Assembly (NCBI GenBank): GCA_023954375.1
Contig: JAMLIC010000057.1
Location: forward strand, 1 to 58,958
Direction of reading: 5' to 3'
DNA: 58,958 nt
Source of the DNA: Planctomycetota bacterium
GTDB lineage: Bacteria; Planctomycetota; J058
This document shows, one piece after another, positions 24,448-32,958 of this stretch (positions are counted from its first letter, which is position 1; every line of letters starts with the position of its first letter). A program made the translations under genes and the position numbers. Under the pieces are notes generated by a model. It was not told where the DNA came from. It was given only the letters and a program-made list of their open reading frames with translations, and searched no databases.

Positions 24448-26264
24448 GCGACGACGCCCTGATCGGCCGGGTCGTCGGCGACTACAAGGTCGTCTCGCGC
24501 CTGGGCGAGGGCGGCATGGGCATGGTCTACAAGGGCCAGCACGCCGCGCTCGGGCAGGTGGTGGCGATCAAGTCGCTCCACTCGTCGCTCATGAACAACC
24601 AGTCGGCGCGCGAGCGGTTCGTCCGCGAGGCGCAGGCGCTCGCGCGGCTGAACCACCCGAACATCATCTCGCTCCTGAACTTCATCAACAACGACCAGGG
24701 CTGCTTCATCGTCATGGAGTTCGCCGAGGGCGAGGACATCGAGCACAAGCTGCAGCGGATGGGCCTCATCCCGCCGGACCAGTGCATCCCCTGGTTCATC
24801 GAGATCCTGCGCGCGCTGGCCTTCGCCCACAAGCAGGGGATCATTCACCGCGACATCAAGCCGTCGAACATCATCGTGCACCCCTCGGGGCGGGCGAAGC
24901 TGCTCGACTTCGGCACGGCGAAGCTGGTCGACGCCAAGCGGCTCACGCAGCAAGGGATGACGCTCGGCACGATCATCTACATGTCGAAGGAGCAGCTCCT
25001 CGGCAAGCCGCTCGATGCGCGCTCGGACCTCTACAGCCTGGGCGTGACGCTCTACGAGTGCGTCACCGGCCAGCTGCCCTTCTACGACGAGGTCGAGCGC
25101 AACCTCGTGGTGAAGATCGCCAAGACCGAGCCCATCGCGCCGTCGCAGCACTACCCGGCGATCAGGCCCGAGCTCGAGGCGATCATCCTCAAGTCGATGG
25201 CCAAGGAGCCCGAGCAGCGCTTCCAGACGGCGGAGGAGTTCGAGGCGGCGCTCACGCGGCTCGTCAGCCCGGCCGCCATGCTGGCCACCTCGACGCAGGG
25301 GGCGCCTGCGCCCGCCGGGGCCGCGCCCGCGCCGGTCGCCCATCCGACGCCCGGCCCCGTGCCGGTGCCGGCCGCGCCCGCGCCCGTGGCGGCGTCGGCC
25401 CCCGGGCTGGCGCCCGCGGCGCCCGGGGCGATGCTCCTCTCCCCGCTGATCATCGTCGGCGCCTTCCTCGGCCTCCTCGGCGTCGGGATCGGCGTCCCGG
25501 CCATGCTCCTGGCCCCGGCCATGTGGGCGAAGCTCGTCGGCGCGGGCGTGCTCCTCGGCCTCTCGCTGCTCGGCTTCGCGCTGGTGATCGTGGGCTACCT
25601 GCGCTGGTCCGCGGCCGTCCAGGCCTTCGCCGCCGGCGGCGCGCCCCTGCAGCCGACCGCGAGCGCGCCGGCCGTCACACCGGTCGGCGCCGGCCCCCCC
25701 ACGAGCGGCCAGGGGCCCAAGTGCGGCACGTGCGGCCGCGCCCTCCTGCCCGGGATGGCCACCTGCCCCTTCTGCGTGCCCTCGGCGCCGCCGCCCGCGC
25801 CGCACGTCACGGCGGCGTCCGCGCCGGCGCCCGTCCCGGTCCCCGCGCCGCCGCCGCCCGTCCCGGTCTCGGTCAGCTTCGCGCCCGGGAGCACGCTCAA
25901 CGTCAACAACCCGCACGCCGCGCAGCCGATGCCGGTGGGCGTCGCCGCGCCGGCCGCGCCGCGCCCGCCGGCGGGCACGGCGGTCATCCAGGTGATCGAC
26001 GGCGCGGACAAGGGCCGCAGCTACCAGGTCACGCGCGCGGCGCCGTTCACCATCGGCCGCGCGCCGAGTTGCTCCGCCGCGCTCAACGACCCGGGGGTCT
26101 CGGGCCAGCACGCGCAGATCGCGTTCGAGGGCGTGGCGCTGGTCGTGCAGGACACGGGCAGCCGCAACGGCGTCTTCGTCAACAACCAGAAGGTCCAGCG
26201 CCACCAGCTCTCCGCCGGGGACCTCATCGTGATCGGGTCCACGCGGATGCTGGTCTCCGTTTGA
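24444..26264 (+). CDS. Ser/Thr protein kinase with two membrane helices, zinc ribbon and C-terminal FHA domain
   Basis: GTG 24444 gives 606 residues. Kinase domain 14-270: GEGGMG loop, Lys43, HRDIKPSN (Asp137), DFG (155-157) and MSKEQ, where APE is usual. An Ala/Pro linker leads to two hydrophobic helices (~330-356 and 362-386), then a four-Cys ribbon (Cys427, 430, 441, 444), a Pro-rich spacer and an FHA domain (~512-604) with IGR (537-539), SGQH (553-556) and SRNG (573-576). Since both the kinase and FHA ends flank a two-helix hairpin, both face the cytoplasm. The protein can phosphorylate and dock to phosphothreonine, like PpkA plus Fha in one chain. Last gene of the baseplate operon; an inverted repeat follows. 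Confidence 0.94.
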   Translation: MSDDALIGRVVGDYKVVSRLGEGGMGMVYKGQHAALGQVVAIKSLHSSLMNNQSARERFVREAQALARLNHPNIISLLNFINNDQGCFIVMEFAEGEDIEHKLQRMGLIPPDQCIPWFIEILRALAFAHKQGIIHRDIKPSNIIVHPSGRAKLLDFGTAKLVDAKRLTQQGMTLGTIIYMSKEQLLGKPLDARSDLYSLGVTLYECVTGQLPFYDEVERNLVVKIAKTEPIAPSQHYPAIRPELEAIILKSMAKEPEQRFQTAEEFEAALTRLVSPAAMLATSTQGAPAPAGAAPAPVAHPTPGPVPVPAAPAPVAASAPGLAPAAPGAMLLSPLIIVGAFLGLLGVGIGVPAMLLAPAMWAKLVGAGVLLGLSLLGFALVIVGYLRWSAAVQAFAAGGAPLQPTASAPAVTPVGAGPPTSGQGPKCGTCGRALLPGMATCPFCVPSAPPPAPHVTAASAPAPVPVPAPPPPVPVSVSFAPGSTLNVNNPHAAQPMPVGVAAPAAPRPPAGTAVIQVIDGADKGRSYQVTRAAPFTIGRAPSCSAALNDPGVSGQHAQIAFEGVALVVQDTGSRNGVFVNNQKVQRHQLSAGDLIVIGSTRMLVSV

Positions 26265-26355
26265 CCTGACGACGCTCGCCGGCGAGTCCTGGTGACCAGC
26301 CTTCCTTCGACCGGCGCGGCGAGCGAGGCGAGCGAGGCCGCTCAGGCTGAGGCGA

Positions 26356-26410
26356 GGCGGCGCGCGGGCGACGTCGTGTCGGCATCCTTCTAGCCCGCGC
26401 GCGCGCCGCC
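26356..26410. terminator. G/C inverted repeat between convergent genes, probable bidirectional terminator
   Basis: GGCGGCGCGCGGGC (26356-26369) pairs with GCCCGCGC...GCGCCGCC (26393-26410), with a 4-base bulge in the right arm. It sits in the 161-bp gap between the plus-strand kinase and the minus-strand DUF1573 gene. The loop contains ATCCTTCTA. No clear T-run, so strength is uncertain. Confidence 0.4.
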
Positions 26411-26425
26411 CCGCCCAGCCACACC

Positions 26426-27676
26426 TCAGGGCTCGATCAGGACCACCCGGCGCTCCTCGCCGGGGACGTCGGTCTCGATCACGAGGCGCGCGGGGCGGGT
26501 GGGCGCGCCGAGGAGCCGGATGCGGGCGGCGGGCTCGCGGGCGACGAGCTCCGCCCGGACGCCGGCGTCCGCCGGCTCGACGGCGAACCGGGTCACGGCG
26601 CCGCCGCGCACGGTGACCTCGGCCGCGCCGCGCACCAGCGGCGGGTCGACCTGCACGCGGGGCAGGACGACCCCGAACACCGGCATCTCGACGAGCGGCT
26701 GGTCCGGATCGTCGAGCACGAGGCGCAGGGTGCCGGCGAACGGGCCGGGCGGGGCGTCGGGGGGCACGCGCACCACGAGGTCGAGCCGGCGCGCGCTCAG
26801 CGGGTGGGGCTCGAGGACGAGCCAGGGGAGGTCGCACTCGAGGCGCCGGAGCGTCAGCCCGTCGCGGCCGTCGCGGCGCTCGATCGGCACGCGCCGCTCG
26901 GTCCCCGCCGCCCGCGGCACGCGCAGGTGCAGGGCGTCGGGGCCGACGATCCGGTGGGTGACCACGCCGACCGCGGGCAGGCGCAGGCGCGGCTGCTCGG
27001 GGACGTCGGTCTCCAGCTCGACGACGTGCTGGACCTCACCCGCGGGCGCGTGGGGCAGGAGGCGGAGCCGCAGGCGGAGGCCCCTGGGCCGGCCGCCCTC
27101 GCCGCCCGGGACCGGCTCCGCGACGACCTGGAGGTGGTCGGGGGTGGCGCTGACGACGCGGGCGGTGAAGCCGCGCCGCGCCTCCCCCTGCCCGGTGATG
27201 GTCACGACCCGCTCCTCGACCCCGAGGCCGCGGACGACCTCGCCGAAGAAGGCCCCGGCCGGGTTGACGCGGTAGAGGCTGCGCACGTCGCCCTGGACGA
27301 ACAGCTGCGTGCAGAAGCTGCCCACGTCGTTCTGCGTGGGGTCGTTGCTGTAGAGGAGGATCTGGAGCGACTGGGCGCCGAGCTTCTCGCTGCTGTCGAA
27401 GCGCAGCGCCAGCTCCGCCCGCCCGCCGGGCGGGATCGGGTCGGTCGGGAGCGCCATGACCGTGCACCCGCACGACGGCTCGGCGCGCGTCAGCTGGAGC
27501 GGGGCGTCGCCGCGGTTGTGGATCGGGACCTTCAGGTCGATCACCTTGCCCTGGATCAGCTCGTCGAAGAGGATCGTCCGCTCGACGTGCAGCCGCGGGC
27601 CCTGCCCCTCGGCGGGCGGGTCGGCGGCGAGGGCCGGCAGCGCGAGGAGGACGAGCGGGAGGAGGAAGCGGCGCAT
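26426..27676 (-). CDS. exported DUF1573-containing protein
   Basis: ATG 27676 with GGAGGT 8 bp upstream gives 416 residues. Signal peptide MRRFLLPLVLLALPALAA is followed by a DUF1573 domain (~25-120: HNRGDAPLQLTRAEPSCGCTV ... PPGGRAELALRFDS ... LYSNDP), an Ig-like fold of exported proteins with the typical CGC motif. The remaining ~280 residues are further beta-strand modules in the same style. A frame extending to 27697 adds seven residues and lacks a ribosome site. It lies 55 bp after the permease pair and may be read through from that operon. Role unknown; the fold suggests a periplasmic scaffold or binding protein. Confidence 0.88.
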   Translation of the reverse strand: MRRFLLPLVLLALPALAADPPAEGQGPRLHVERTILFDELIQGKVIDLKVPIHNRGDAPLQLTRAEPSCGCTVMALPTDPIPPGGRAELALRFDSSEKLGAQSLQILLYSNDPTQNDVGSFCTQLFVQGDVRSLYRVNPAGAFFGEVVRGLGVEERVVTITGQGEARRGFTARVVSATPDHLQVVAEPVPGGEGGRPRGLRLRLRLLPHAPAGEVQHVVELETDVPEQPRLRLPAVGVVTHRIVGPDALHLRVPRAAGTERRVPIERRDGRDGLTLRRLECDLPWLVLEPHPLSARRLDLVVRVPPDAPPGPFAGTLRLVLDDPDQPLVEMPVFGVVLPRVQVDPPLVRGAAEVTVRGGAVTRFAVEPADAGVRAELVAREPAARIRLLGAPTRPARLVIETDVPGEERRVVLIEP

Positions 27677-27731
27677 CGGCGGGACCTCCGGGTGCACCGA
27701 GGATACCTCGTCCGACGACGCGCCGTCCGCG

Positions 27732-28901
27732 TCACTCCCGCCGCAAGGCCTGGGTCGGCCGCAGCCGCGCGGCCAGGATCGCCGGCACCGTGCCGCCGAC
27801 GATCCCCAGGACCAGCGCGAAGGTCACGGCGGTGAGGAGGACCGTCGGCGTGATGCGGAAGGCGAAGGCGACCTCGGTGAAGGTGTTGAAGTTGGTCGTC
27901 CCGGTGCGCAGGCCGTCGAGGGGCAGGGCCATGAGGCAGCCGACGACCCCGCCCATGAGGCCGAGCAGCATCGACTCGAGGAGGAACGAGAGGAAGATCG
28001 GGAAGGGCCGGAAGCCGAGCGCCAGGAGGACGCCCACCTCATGCGTGCGGGCGGCGAGGGCCGCGAGCATGGTGTTCGTGCCCGTGAGGACCGCGGCCGT
28101 GCCCATGATGACGGCGAGCACGAAGCCGAGCGAGAGGAGGACCGCCGAGAGCGCGCCCGTCTGGGCGGCCAGGTAGGCCCGCTCGGTCATCGCCTTGCAC
28201 GGGACCTGCTTGTCCTCGTCGAGCCGCGCCTGCATGGCGGCCAGGTCCGCGCCGGGGACCACCTGCGCGATGACCCGGCTGACCCCCGGGCGCTGGAGCG
28301 CCTCCGACATGCGGTCGAGGTCGCCCCAGACCTCGGAGGCGTAGGGGCCGTCGTGCTCGAACACGCCCACGACGCGGAAGGGCGTGGTGTTCAGCTGGAT
28401 CACGGCGCCGAGGCGGCAGTCGCGGATGCGGCCCACGAGGGAGCGACCGACGATCACCTCGTCGTTCCCGGGGGCGAAGCGCTGCCCCTCGACGAGGCGC
28501 AGGCGCTCGCCGTGGATGGCGAACGTCTGCTGCTGCACGCCGCGGATCGGGACGTTGGTCTCGCCGCCGTCCTCCTTCGGGCGCCGCACGGCCAGGTACA
28601 GCTCGCCCGAGGTCAGCGGGCGGCCGTCGGGGTCGGCGGCCGCCTCTGGGAGCCCCTTGAGGAGCACCTCGGCCGCCTCGCGCCCGAAGCCGCTCTCGCC
28701 CTCGGCGTTGGCCCCCTTGCGCAGGAGCACGACCAGGTCCACGCGGCCGCTGCCGGTGAACAGGGTCTGGAAGCCCTGCTGCAGGGCGAGGACGCCCGCG
28801 AGCGTGGCCACCGTGGCGCCCATGGCGACGATGGTCAGGGCCGTCGACGAGCGGCGCTCGAGGAGGCTGCGGACGGTGTAGGTGAGCGGGACGAGGGCCA
28901 C
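27732..28901 (-). CDS. ABC transporter permease, MacB/FtsX type (second of pair)
   Basis: GTG 28901, two bases after the stop of the first permease, gives 389 residues. Topology is the FtsX/MacB pattern: one helix near the start (STALTIVAMGATVATLAGVL), a ~220-residue periplasmic MacB_PCD domain (GRSLVGRIRDCRLGAVIQL ... VVGVFEHDGPYASEVW), then three helices carrying the FtsX core (MLAALAARTHEVGVLLALGF). These transporters use ATP hydrolysis to drive movements in the periplasm (lipoprotein, peptide or antibiotic export) rather than classical membrane flux. Its partner permease, ATPase and adaptor are upstream in one transcript. Substrate unknown. Confidence 0.92.
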   Translation of the reverse strand: MALVPLTYTVRSLLERRSSTALTIVAMGATVATLAGVLALQQGFQTLFTGSGRVDLVVLLRKGANAEGESGFGREAAEVLLKGLPEAAADPDGRPLTSGELYLAVRRPKEDGGETNVPIRGVQQQTFAIHGERLRLVEGQRFAPGNDEVIVGRSLVGRIRDCRLGAVIQLNTTPFRVVGVFEHDGPYASEVWGDLDRMSEALQRPGVSRVIAQVVPGADLAAMQARLDEDKQVPCKAMTERAYLAAQTGALSAVLLSLGFVLAVIMGTAAVLTGTNTMLAALAARTHEVGVLLALGFRPFPIFLSFLLESMLLGLMGGVVGCLMALPLDGLRTGTTNFNTFTEVAFAFRITPTVLLTAVTFALVLGIVGGTVPAILAARLRPTQALRRE

Positions 28902-28903
28902 GG

Positions 28904-30070
28904 CTACGCCTCCGGCCGCAGGGCCTGGATCACGCGGAGCTGGCTCGCCCGCCACGCCGGGGCCGCCCCGGCGATCAGGCCCAGCAGGAGCGCCAGCCCG
29001 AGGCCCAGGGCGGCGGTCTCGTTCGTCACGTCGTAGGCGGGGACCATCTGCGAGAGGCCCTCCCGGAAGGGGGCCGCGGAGAGGAGGGCGAGGCCCACGC
29101 CGAGGGCGCCGCCCGCGCCGCACAGGAGCAGCGACTCGCACATGAGCAGCGCGAACGCGACCCCGTCGCCGAAGCCGAGGGCCTTGATGATCCCGATGTC
29201 CCGCGTGCGCTCGCGGCCGGCCATGAGCATCGTGTTGAGCACGGCCAGGAGGATCGCGAAGAGCACGCCGGCCCCGATCGAGCCGAGGAGCGTCGGCACG
29301 CCGCCGAGCATGCTCACGAACTGGCGCTGGAACTCGGCCTCGGTGGTGGTCTGCACGCGCTGCGGGCCGTTCTCGAACAGCGCGTCGATCCGCCGCGAGA
29401 CGTCGACGAGGTCCGCGCCGGGCGCGAGCGTGATCGTGTAGACGCCCACGCCGGGCGGGCCGCTCGCCGCGCGCTGCTCGAGCGCCTCGCGCAGGTAGTC
29501 GTGCTGGAAGAACAGCGTCGCGTCGTCGACGTTGGACGCCTTCGAGCGGTAGACGCCCACGACCTCGAACTCCCACGCGCCGCCGTCGGTCCGCTGGAAG
29601 ATCGTCGGCTTGATCGGCACCTTGTCGCCGACCTTCCACCCGTAGCGGCGCGAGAGCTCGCGCCCGATCAGGCAGCCCGTGCGCGTGGTGAGGAACGCGG
29701 CCGGGTCACCGGCGATCACCTCGACCTCGGGGTAGGACTCGTAGAAGCGGTCGGCGTCGACCCCGAACTGGGCGAAGAAGTTCGACGGGTCCTGGTAGTA
29801 GCCGCCGAACCACTGGAACTTGCAGGTCTGCCGCACCCCCGGCACGCCGGCGATCTTGCCCTGGTAGGCCAGCGGCAGGTCCACGAACAGGCTCACGGCC
29901 GACTGCACGACCAGGCGGCTCGAGGACGCCGCGTCCACGCCGGCGGTCAGCCCGATCACCAGGGAGCGCAGCGTGCAGATCAGGAACACGGCGATCACCA
30001 GCGAGCAGGTGGTGAGCAGGGTCCGCACCGGGTGCGCCAGCAGGTTGCGCGCGATCAGGTGCCAGGGCAC
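28904..30070 (-). CDS. ABC transporter permease, MacB/FtsX type (first of pair)
   Basis: GTG 30070 gives 388 residues with the same layout: an N-terminal helix (TLLTTCSLVIAVFLICTL), a large periplasmic domain, and three C-terminal helices with GRERTRDIGIIKALGFGD in the first cytoplasmic loop, the FtsX motif that contacts the ATPase. It is 2 bp after the ATPase stop; both this junction and the one to the next permease read TAG-CC-GTG, hinting that one permease gene arose by duplication. The two permeases most likely form a heterodimer. Confidence 0.92.
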   Translation of the reverse strand: MPWHLIARNLLAHPVRTLLTTCSLVIAVFLICTLRSLVIGLTAGVDAASSSRLVVQSAVSLFVDLPLAYQGKIAGVPGVRQTCKFQWFGGYYQDPSNFFAQFGVDADRFYESYPEVEVIAGDPAAFLTTRTGCLIGRELSRRYGWKVGDKVPIKPTIFQRTDGGAWEFEVVGVYRSKASNVDDATLFFQHDYLREALEQRAASGPPGVGVYTITLAPGADLVDVSRRIDALFENGPQRVQTTTEAEFQRQFVSMLGGVPTLLGSIGAGVLFAILLAVLNTMLMAGRERTRDIGIIKALGFGDGVAFALLMCESLLLCGAGGALGVGLALLSAAPFREGLSQMVPAYDVTNETAALGLGLALLLGLIAGAAPAWRASQLRVIQALRPEA

Positions 30071-30072
30071 GG

Positions 30073-30801
30073 CTACGCCTCGCCCGCCGGCGGCGGCGCG
30101 GCGCCGCCCTCGTCGCGCCGCTCGATCCGGCCCAGGAGGCCCTTGTCGAGGTGCACGACCGTGCGCGCCCGGGAGGCGGCGAGCGGGTCGTGCGTGACCA
30201 TGACGATCGTCTTGTTGAACTCGCGGTTCAGGCGCTCGAGGAGCTCGAGCACCTGGTCGGCGGTCGCCCGGTCGAGGTCGCCCGTGGGCTCGTCGGCGAG
30301 GACGAGCTTGGGGTCCGTGGCCAGCGCGCGGGCGATCGCCACGCGCTGCTCCTGCCCGCCCGAGAGCTCGCGCGGCCGGTGGTGCGCGCGGTCCTCGAGG
30401 CCGACGAGCTTGAGCGCGTAGAGCGCGTGCTTGCGCCGCTCGCTGCGCGGCAGCGGCGTGAGCAGGAGCGGCAGCTCCACGTTCTGCAGCGCCGTGAGCA
30501 CCGGGAGCAGGTTGAAGCCCTGGAAGACGAAGCCGACGTGGTCCGCGCGCCAGCGGGCGAGGTCGGCGTTGCCCATGGCGGTCAGGTCCTGCCCGTCGAC
30601 GACGACCTGCCCGGCGTCGGCCTTGTCGAGGCCGCCGAGGAGGTTCAGGAGCGTCGTCTTGCCCGACCCCGACGGCCCCATGAGGGCGTAGAAGCCGCCC
30701 GCCTCGAGGTCGAGGTCGAACCCGGCCAGCGCCTTGATCGTCTCGCCGCCGCGCGAGTAGGCCCGCACCACGCCGCGCAGCCTGATCAGCGGCTCGCTCA
30801 C
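30073..30801 (-). CDS. ABC transporter ATPase, LolD/MacB-N type
   Basis: GTG 30801 overlaps the adaptor stop (GTGA); 242 residues. Complete nucleotide-binding domain: Walker A GPSGSGKTT (42-50), Q-loop FVFQGFNLLP, signature LSGGQEQRVAIARAL, Walker B LVLADEPTGDLD and the switch His in MVTHDP. The LolD/MacB subgroup is marked by EPTGDLD and the FQGFNLLPVLTALQNVELPL stretch. It powers the FtsX-type permease pair downstream. A longer frame up to 31284 runs only through the adaptor gene. Confidence 0.95.
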   Translation of the reverse strand: MSEPLIRLRGVVRAYSRGGETIKALAGFDLDLEAGGFYALMGPSGSGKTTLLNLLGGLDKADAGQVVVDGQDLTAMGNADLARWRADHVGFVFQGFNLLPVLTALQNVELPLLLTPLPRSERRKHALYALKLVGLEDRAHHRPRELSGGQEQRVAIARALATDPKLVLADEPTGDLDRATADQVLELLERLNREFNKTIVMVTHDPLAASRARTVVHLDKGLLGRIERRDEGGAAPPPAGEA

Positions 30802-32222
30802 GAGCCCTCCTCCGTCTGCAGGCGCTCGCCGCCCTGGAGCGATGCGGGCGGGTCGACGACGACCCGCTCGCCGCCCGAGAGGCCGGCCGTGAGCGCCACC
30901 TGCCCCGGCCGCGGCGGCGCGCCCGGCGCCGCCGCGACCGTCCGGAACGCGGCCTGGCCGCGCTCCACCACGAACACCCCGGTCACCCCGCGCCGCTCGG
31001 TCAGCGCCCCCTCCGGGACGAGCACCAGGTCGGGGCCCTCCTCCGCCGGCGCGGCCGCGGCCGGCTCGGCCAGGAACACGACGCGCGCGCCCATCTCCGG
31101 CCGCAGCCGGTCGTCGGGGGCGTGCAGGCGCACGCGCACCTCGACGGTCGCCTTCTGGCGGTTGGCGGTCGGCCAGATCCGGTCGACGACGGCGTCGTAG
31201 CCCCGCGCCGGGTAGGCGTCGAGGAACACGCGCGCCGCCGCGCCCTTCACGACCCCGCCCAGGCTCGCCTCGGGGACGTCGCACTGGACCTCGAGCGACG
31301 CGAAGTCGACCATCGTCGCCACCGAGCCGCGCGCGCTGGCGCCGCCCTGGACGTTGGGCGAGACGACCTCGCCGACCTCGGCGTCCTTGAGCACGACCAC
31401 GCCGTCGAACGGCGCGCGGACCTCGGTCTTGCCGAGCGTCGCGCGCGCGAGGTCGGTCGCGGCCGCGGCCACCGCGACCTGCGCCGCGGCGACCGTCTGG
31501 TCGGCCTCGGCGACGGCCAGGCGCGAGCGCCCCTCGGTCACGGCGGCCGTCGCCGCGAGGTGCTGGGCGCGGCTGGCCCGCGCGCGGGCCGCCCCGCGGG
31601 CGAGCGCCGCCCGCGCCTCGTCGAGCGCCTGCGGCGTGGCGATGCGCGCCTCCGCCAGCCGCCGCTGGCGGTCGTGGCTCTGCCGCGCCAGCGCCTCCTC
31701 CGCCTCGTCGGCGAGCACCTGCGCGGCGGCCGCCGCCTCGGCGCTCTCGAGGCGCGCCAGCTCGGCCCGCGCCGACTCGATCGCCGCGGCGGCCCGGACG
31801 CGCGCCGCCTCGGCGGCCTGGAGGTCGGCCTCGGCGCGGCGCAGGGCGGCGGCGAACTCGTCGGCGAACAGCCGCGCGACGACCTCGCCCTCGCGCACGA
31901 CCGAGCCCTCGGTGACGGTCAGCTCGACGATCCGGCCCGGCGTGTCGGCCGAGAGCGCCGCCCGTCGCGCCGCGACGACGTAGCCGTTGGCGGCCATGCC
32001 GCGCACGGCGCCCGCGGCCGCTGGCGCCAGCCGTTCGGCGCGGACGACGCGCACGCGCACGGCCTGCAGGCGGTCCAGCCAGGCCAGCAGCGGCGCGCGC
32101 ACGGCGAAGAGGAGCCCGGCCACGGCGACCAGCGCCGCCAGGGCGAGGGCCCGGCGCGGCGCGCCGCCCGTCGGCCGGCGCGCGGCGCCGCTGCGGTCGA
32201 TCCTCAGCGGCTGGAGGTCCAT
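30798..32222 (-). CDS. HlyD/MacA-type periplasmic adaptor (membrane-fusion protein)
   Basis: ATG 32222 gives 474 residues. One N-terminal membrane helix (~25-45, RALALAALVAVAGLLFAV), a first biotinyl-lipoyl half (ALSADTPGRIVELTVTEGSVV), a long Ala/Glu/Arg coiled-coil hairpin (~115-260), the second lipoyl half (GKTEVRAPFDGVVVLKDAEVGEVV) and beta-barrel/membrane-proximal domains. This is the adaptor that links an inner-membrane MacB-type transporter to an outer-membrane channel; no channel gene is near. First gene of the four-gene adaptor-ATPase-permease-permease operon, overlapping the ATPase by 4 bp. Confidence 0.93.
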   Translation of the reverse strand: MDLQPLRIDRSGAARRPTGGAPRRALALAALVAVAGLLFAVRAPLLAWLDRLQAVRVRVVRAERLAPAAAGAVRGMAANGYVVAARRAALSADTPGRIVELTVTEGSVVREGEVVARLFADEFAAALRRAEADLQAAEAARVRAAAAIESARAELARLESAEAAAAAQVLADEAEEALARQSHDRQRRLAEARIATPQALDEARAALARGAARARASRAQHLAATAAVTEGRSRLAVAEADQTVAAAQVAVAAAATDLARATLGKTEVRAPFDGVVVLKDAEVGEVVSPNVQGGASARGSVATMVDFASLEVQCDVPEASLGGVVKGAAARVFLDAYPARGYDAVVDRIWPTANRQKATVEVRVRLHAPDDRLRPEMGARVVFLAEPAAAAPAEEGPDLVLVPEGALTERRGVTGVFVVERGQAAFRTVAAAPGAPPRPGQVALTAGLSGGERVVVDPPASLQGGERLQTEEGS

Positions 32223-32257
32223 GGGTCGTCCCCGCCTCGCGCCAGGGGCGGACGAGG

Positions 32258-32925
32258 CTACCCCACCGGCGGGGTGCGGCAAGGCCCGGCCGCGGGCTCG
32301 AGCACCGCCCACGGCAGGAGCGCGACGGCGACGACGGCCGCCACGTCGTGCCCGGCCGCGGCCCACGCCGCCGCCTGGCCGGCCGCCTCGGCGGCCCGCT
32401 GCGCCGTCCCCGCGCCGACGGCGGTCGCCGCCTCGAGCGCGACCAGGCGGGCGCGCGTCACCGGCGCGGGCACGTCGCGCGCGCGCGACCAGGCGGGGTC
32501 GCGCTCGACGCGCCCGCGGGCGGCCGAGACCTCGCGCAGGGCGGAGCGCGAGCGGCCCGCGAGGGCGCCCTCGATCGCCGCGACGAGGTCGCGCACCGGC
32601 GCCGGGCGCAAGGGCGCCCGCGCGGCCGCGAGCGCCGGCAGGCAGGCGCGCGCCAGGGCCGCCGCCCCCGGGCGCACGCCTCCCGCCCGAAGGCGCCGAG
32701 CCCCCGGGCCCAGCGCCGCGCCTCGGCGCCCGTCCGCGGCCCGGGGCGCGGCGTGTCGCCGAGCGCGAGGCGGGCGGCGGGGTCGCCCAGGTAGGCGACC
32801 AGCCGCAGGCGAGCGAGCGGCAGGTCGCCGGCCCGGAGGCGCGCCAGGAGCCAGGCGGCCCGGTCGTCGGCCGAGCCGCTGGCCGCGGCCTGCCGCGCGA
32901 GGGCGCGCAGGTGGTGGTCGGTCAT
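32258..32925 (-). pseudogene. conserved uncharacterised protein, broken by a one-base frameshift
   Basis: ATG 32925 opens MTDHHLRALARQAAASGS ... LLARLRAGDLPLARLRLVAYLGD, an N-terminal pattern common in uncharacterised planctomycete and myxobacterial proteins. Sense is lost at GREAC near 32680 and resumes one frame away (VRPGAAALARACLPALAA ... AIEGALAGRSRSALREV ...), running to a TAG at 32258. Adding one base at ~32676-32682 restores a ~222-residue, all-helical protein with an Ala-rich C-terminal hydrophobic patch (AAAWAAAGHDVAAVVAVALLPW). The break lies beside a C5 run, so a sequencing or assembly indel is as likely as real decay. Function unknown; it sits between purL and the ABC operon. Confidence 0.65.
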
Positions 32926-32958
32926 CGCCCGGGGAGCCTACCTGCGGGGGGTGACAGG

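Noticed and set aside
15921..26264. Ordinary prophage
   Set aside because: No integrase, capsid, portal, terminase, lysis or attachment-site sequence; only baseplate parts plus signalling genes, with base composition like the surroundings.
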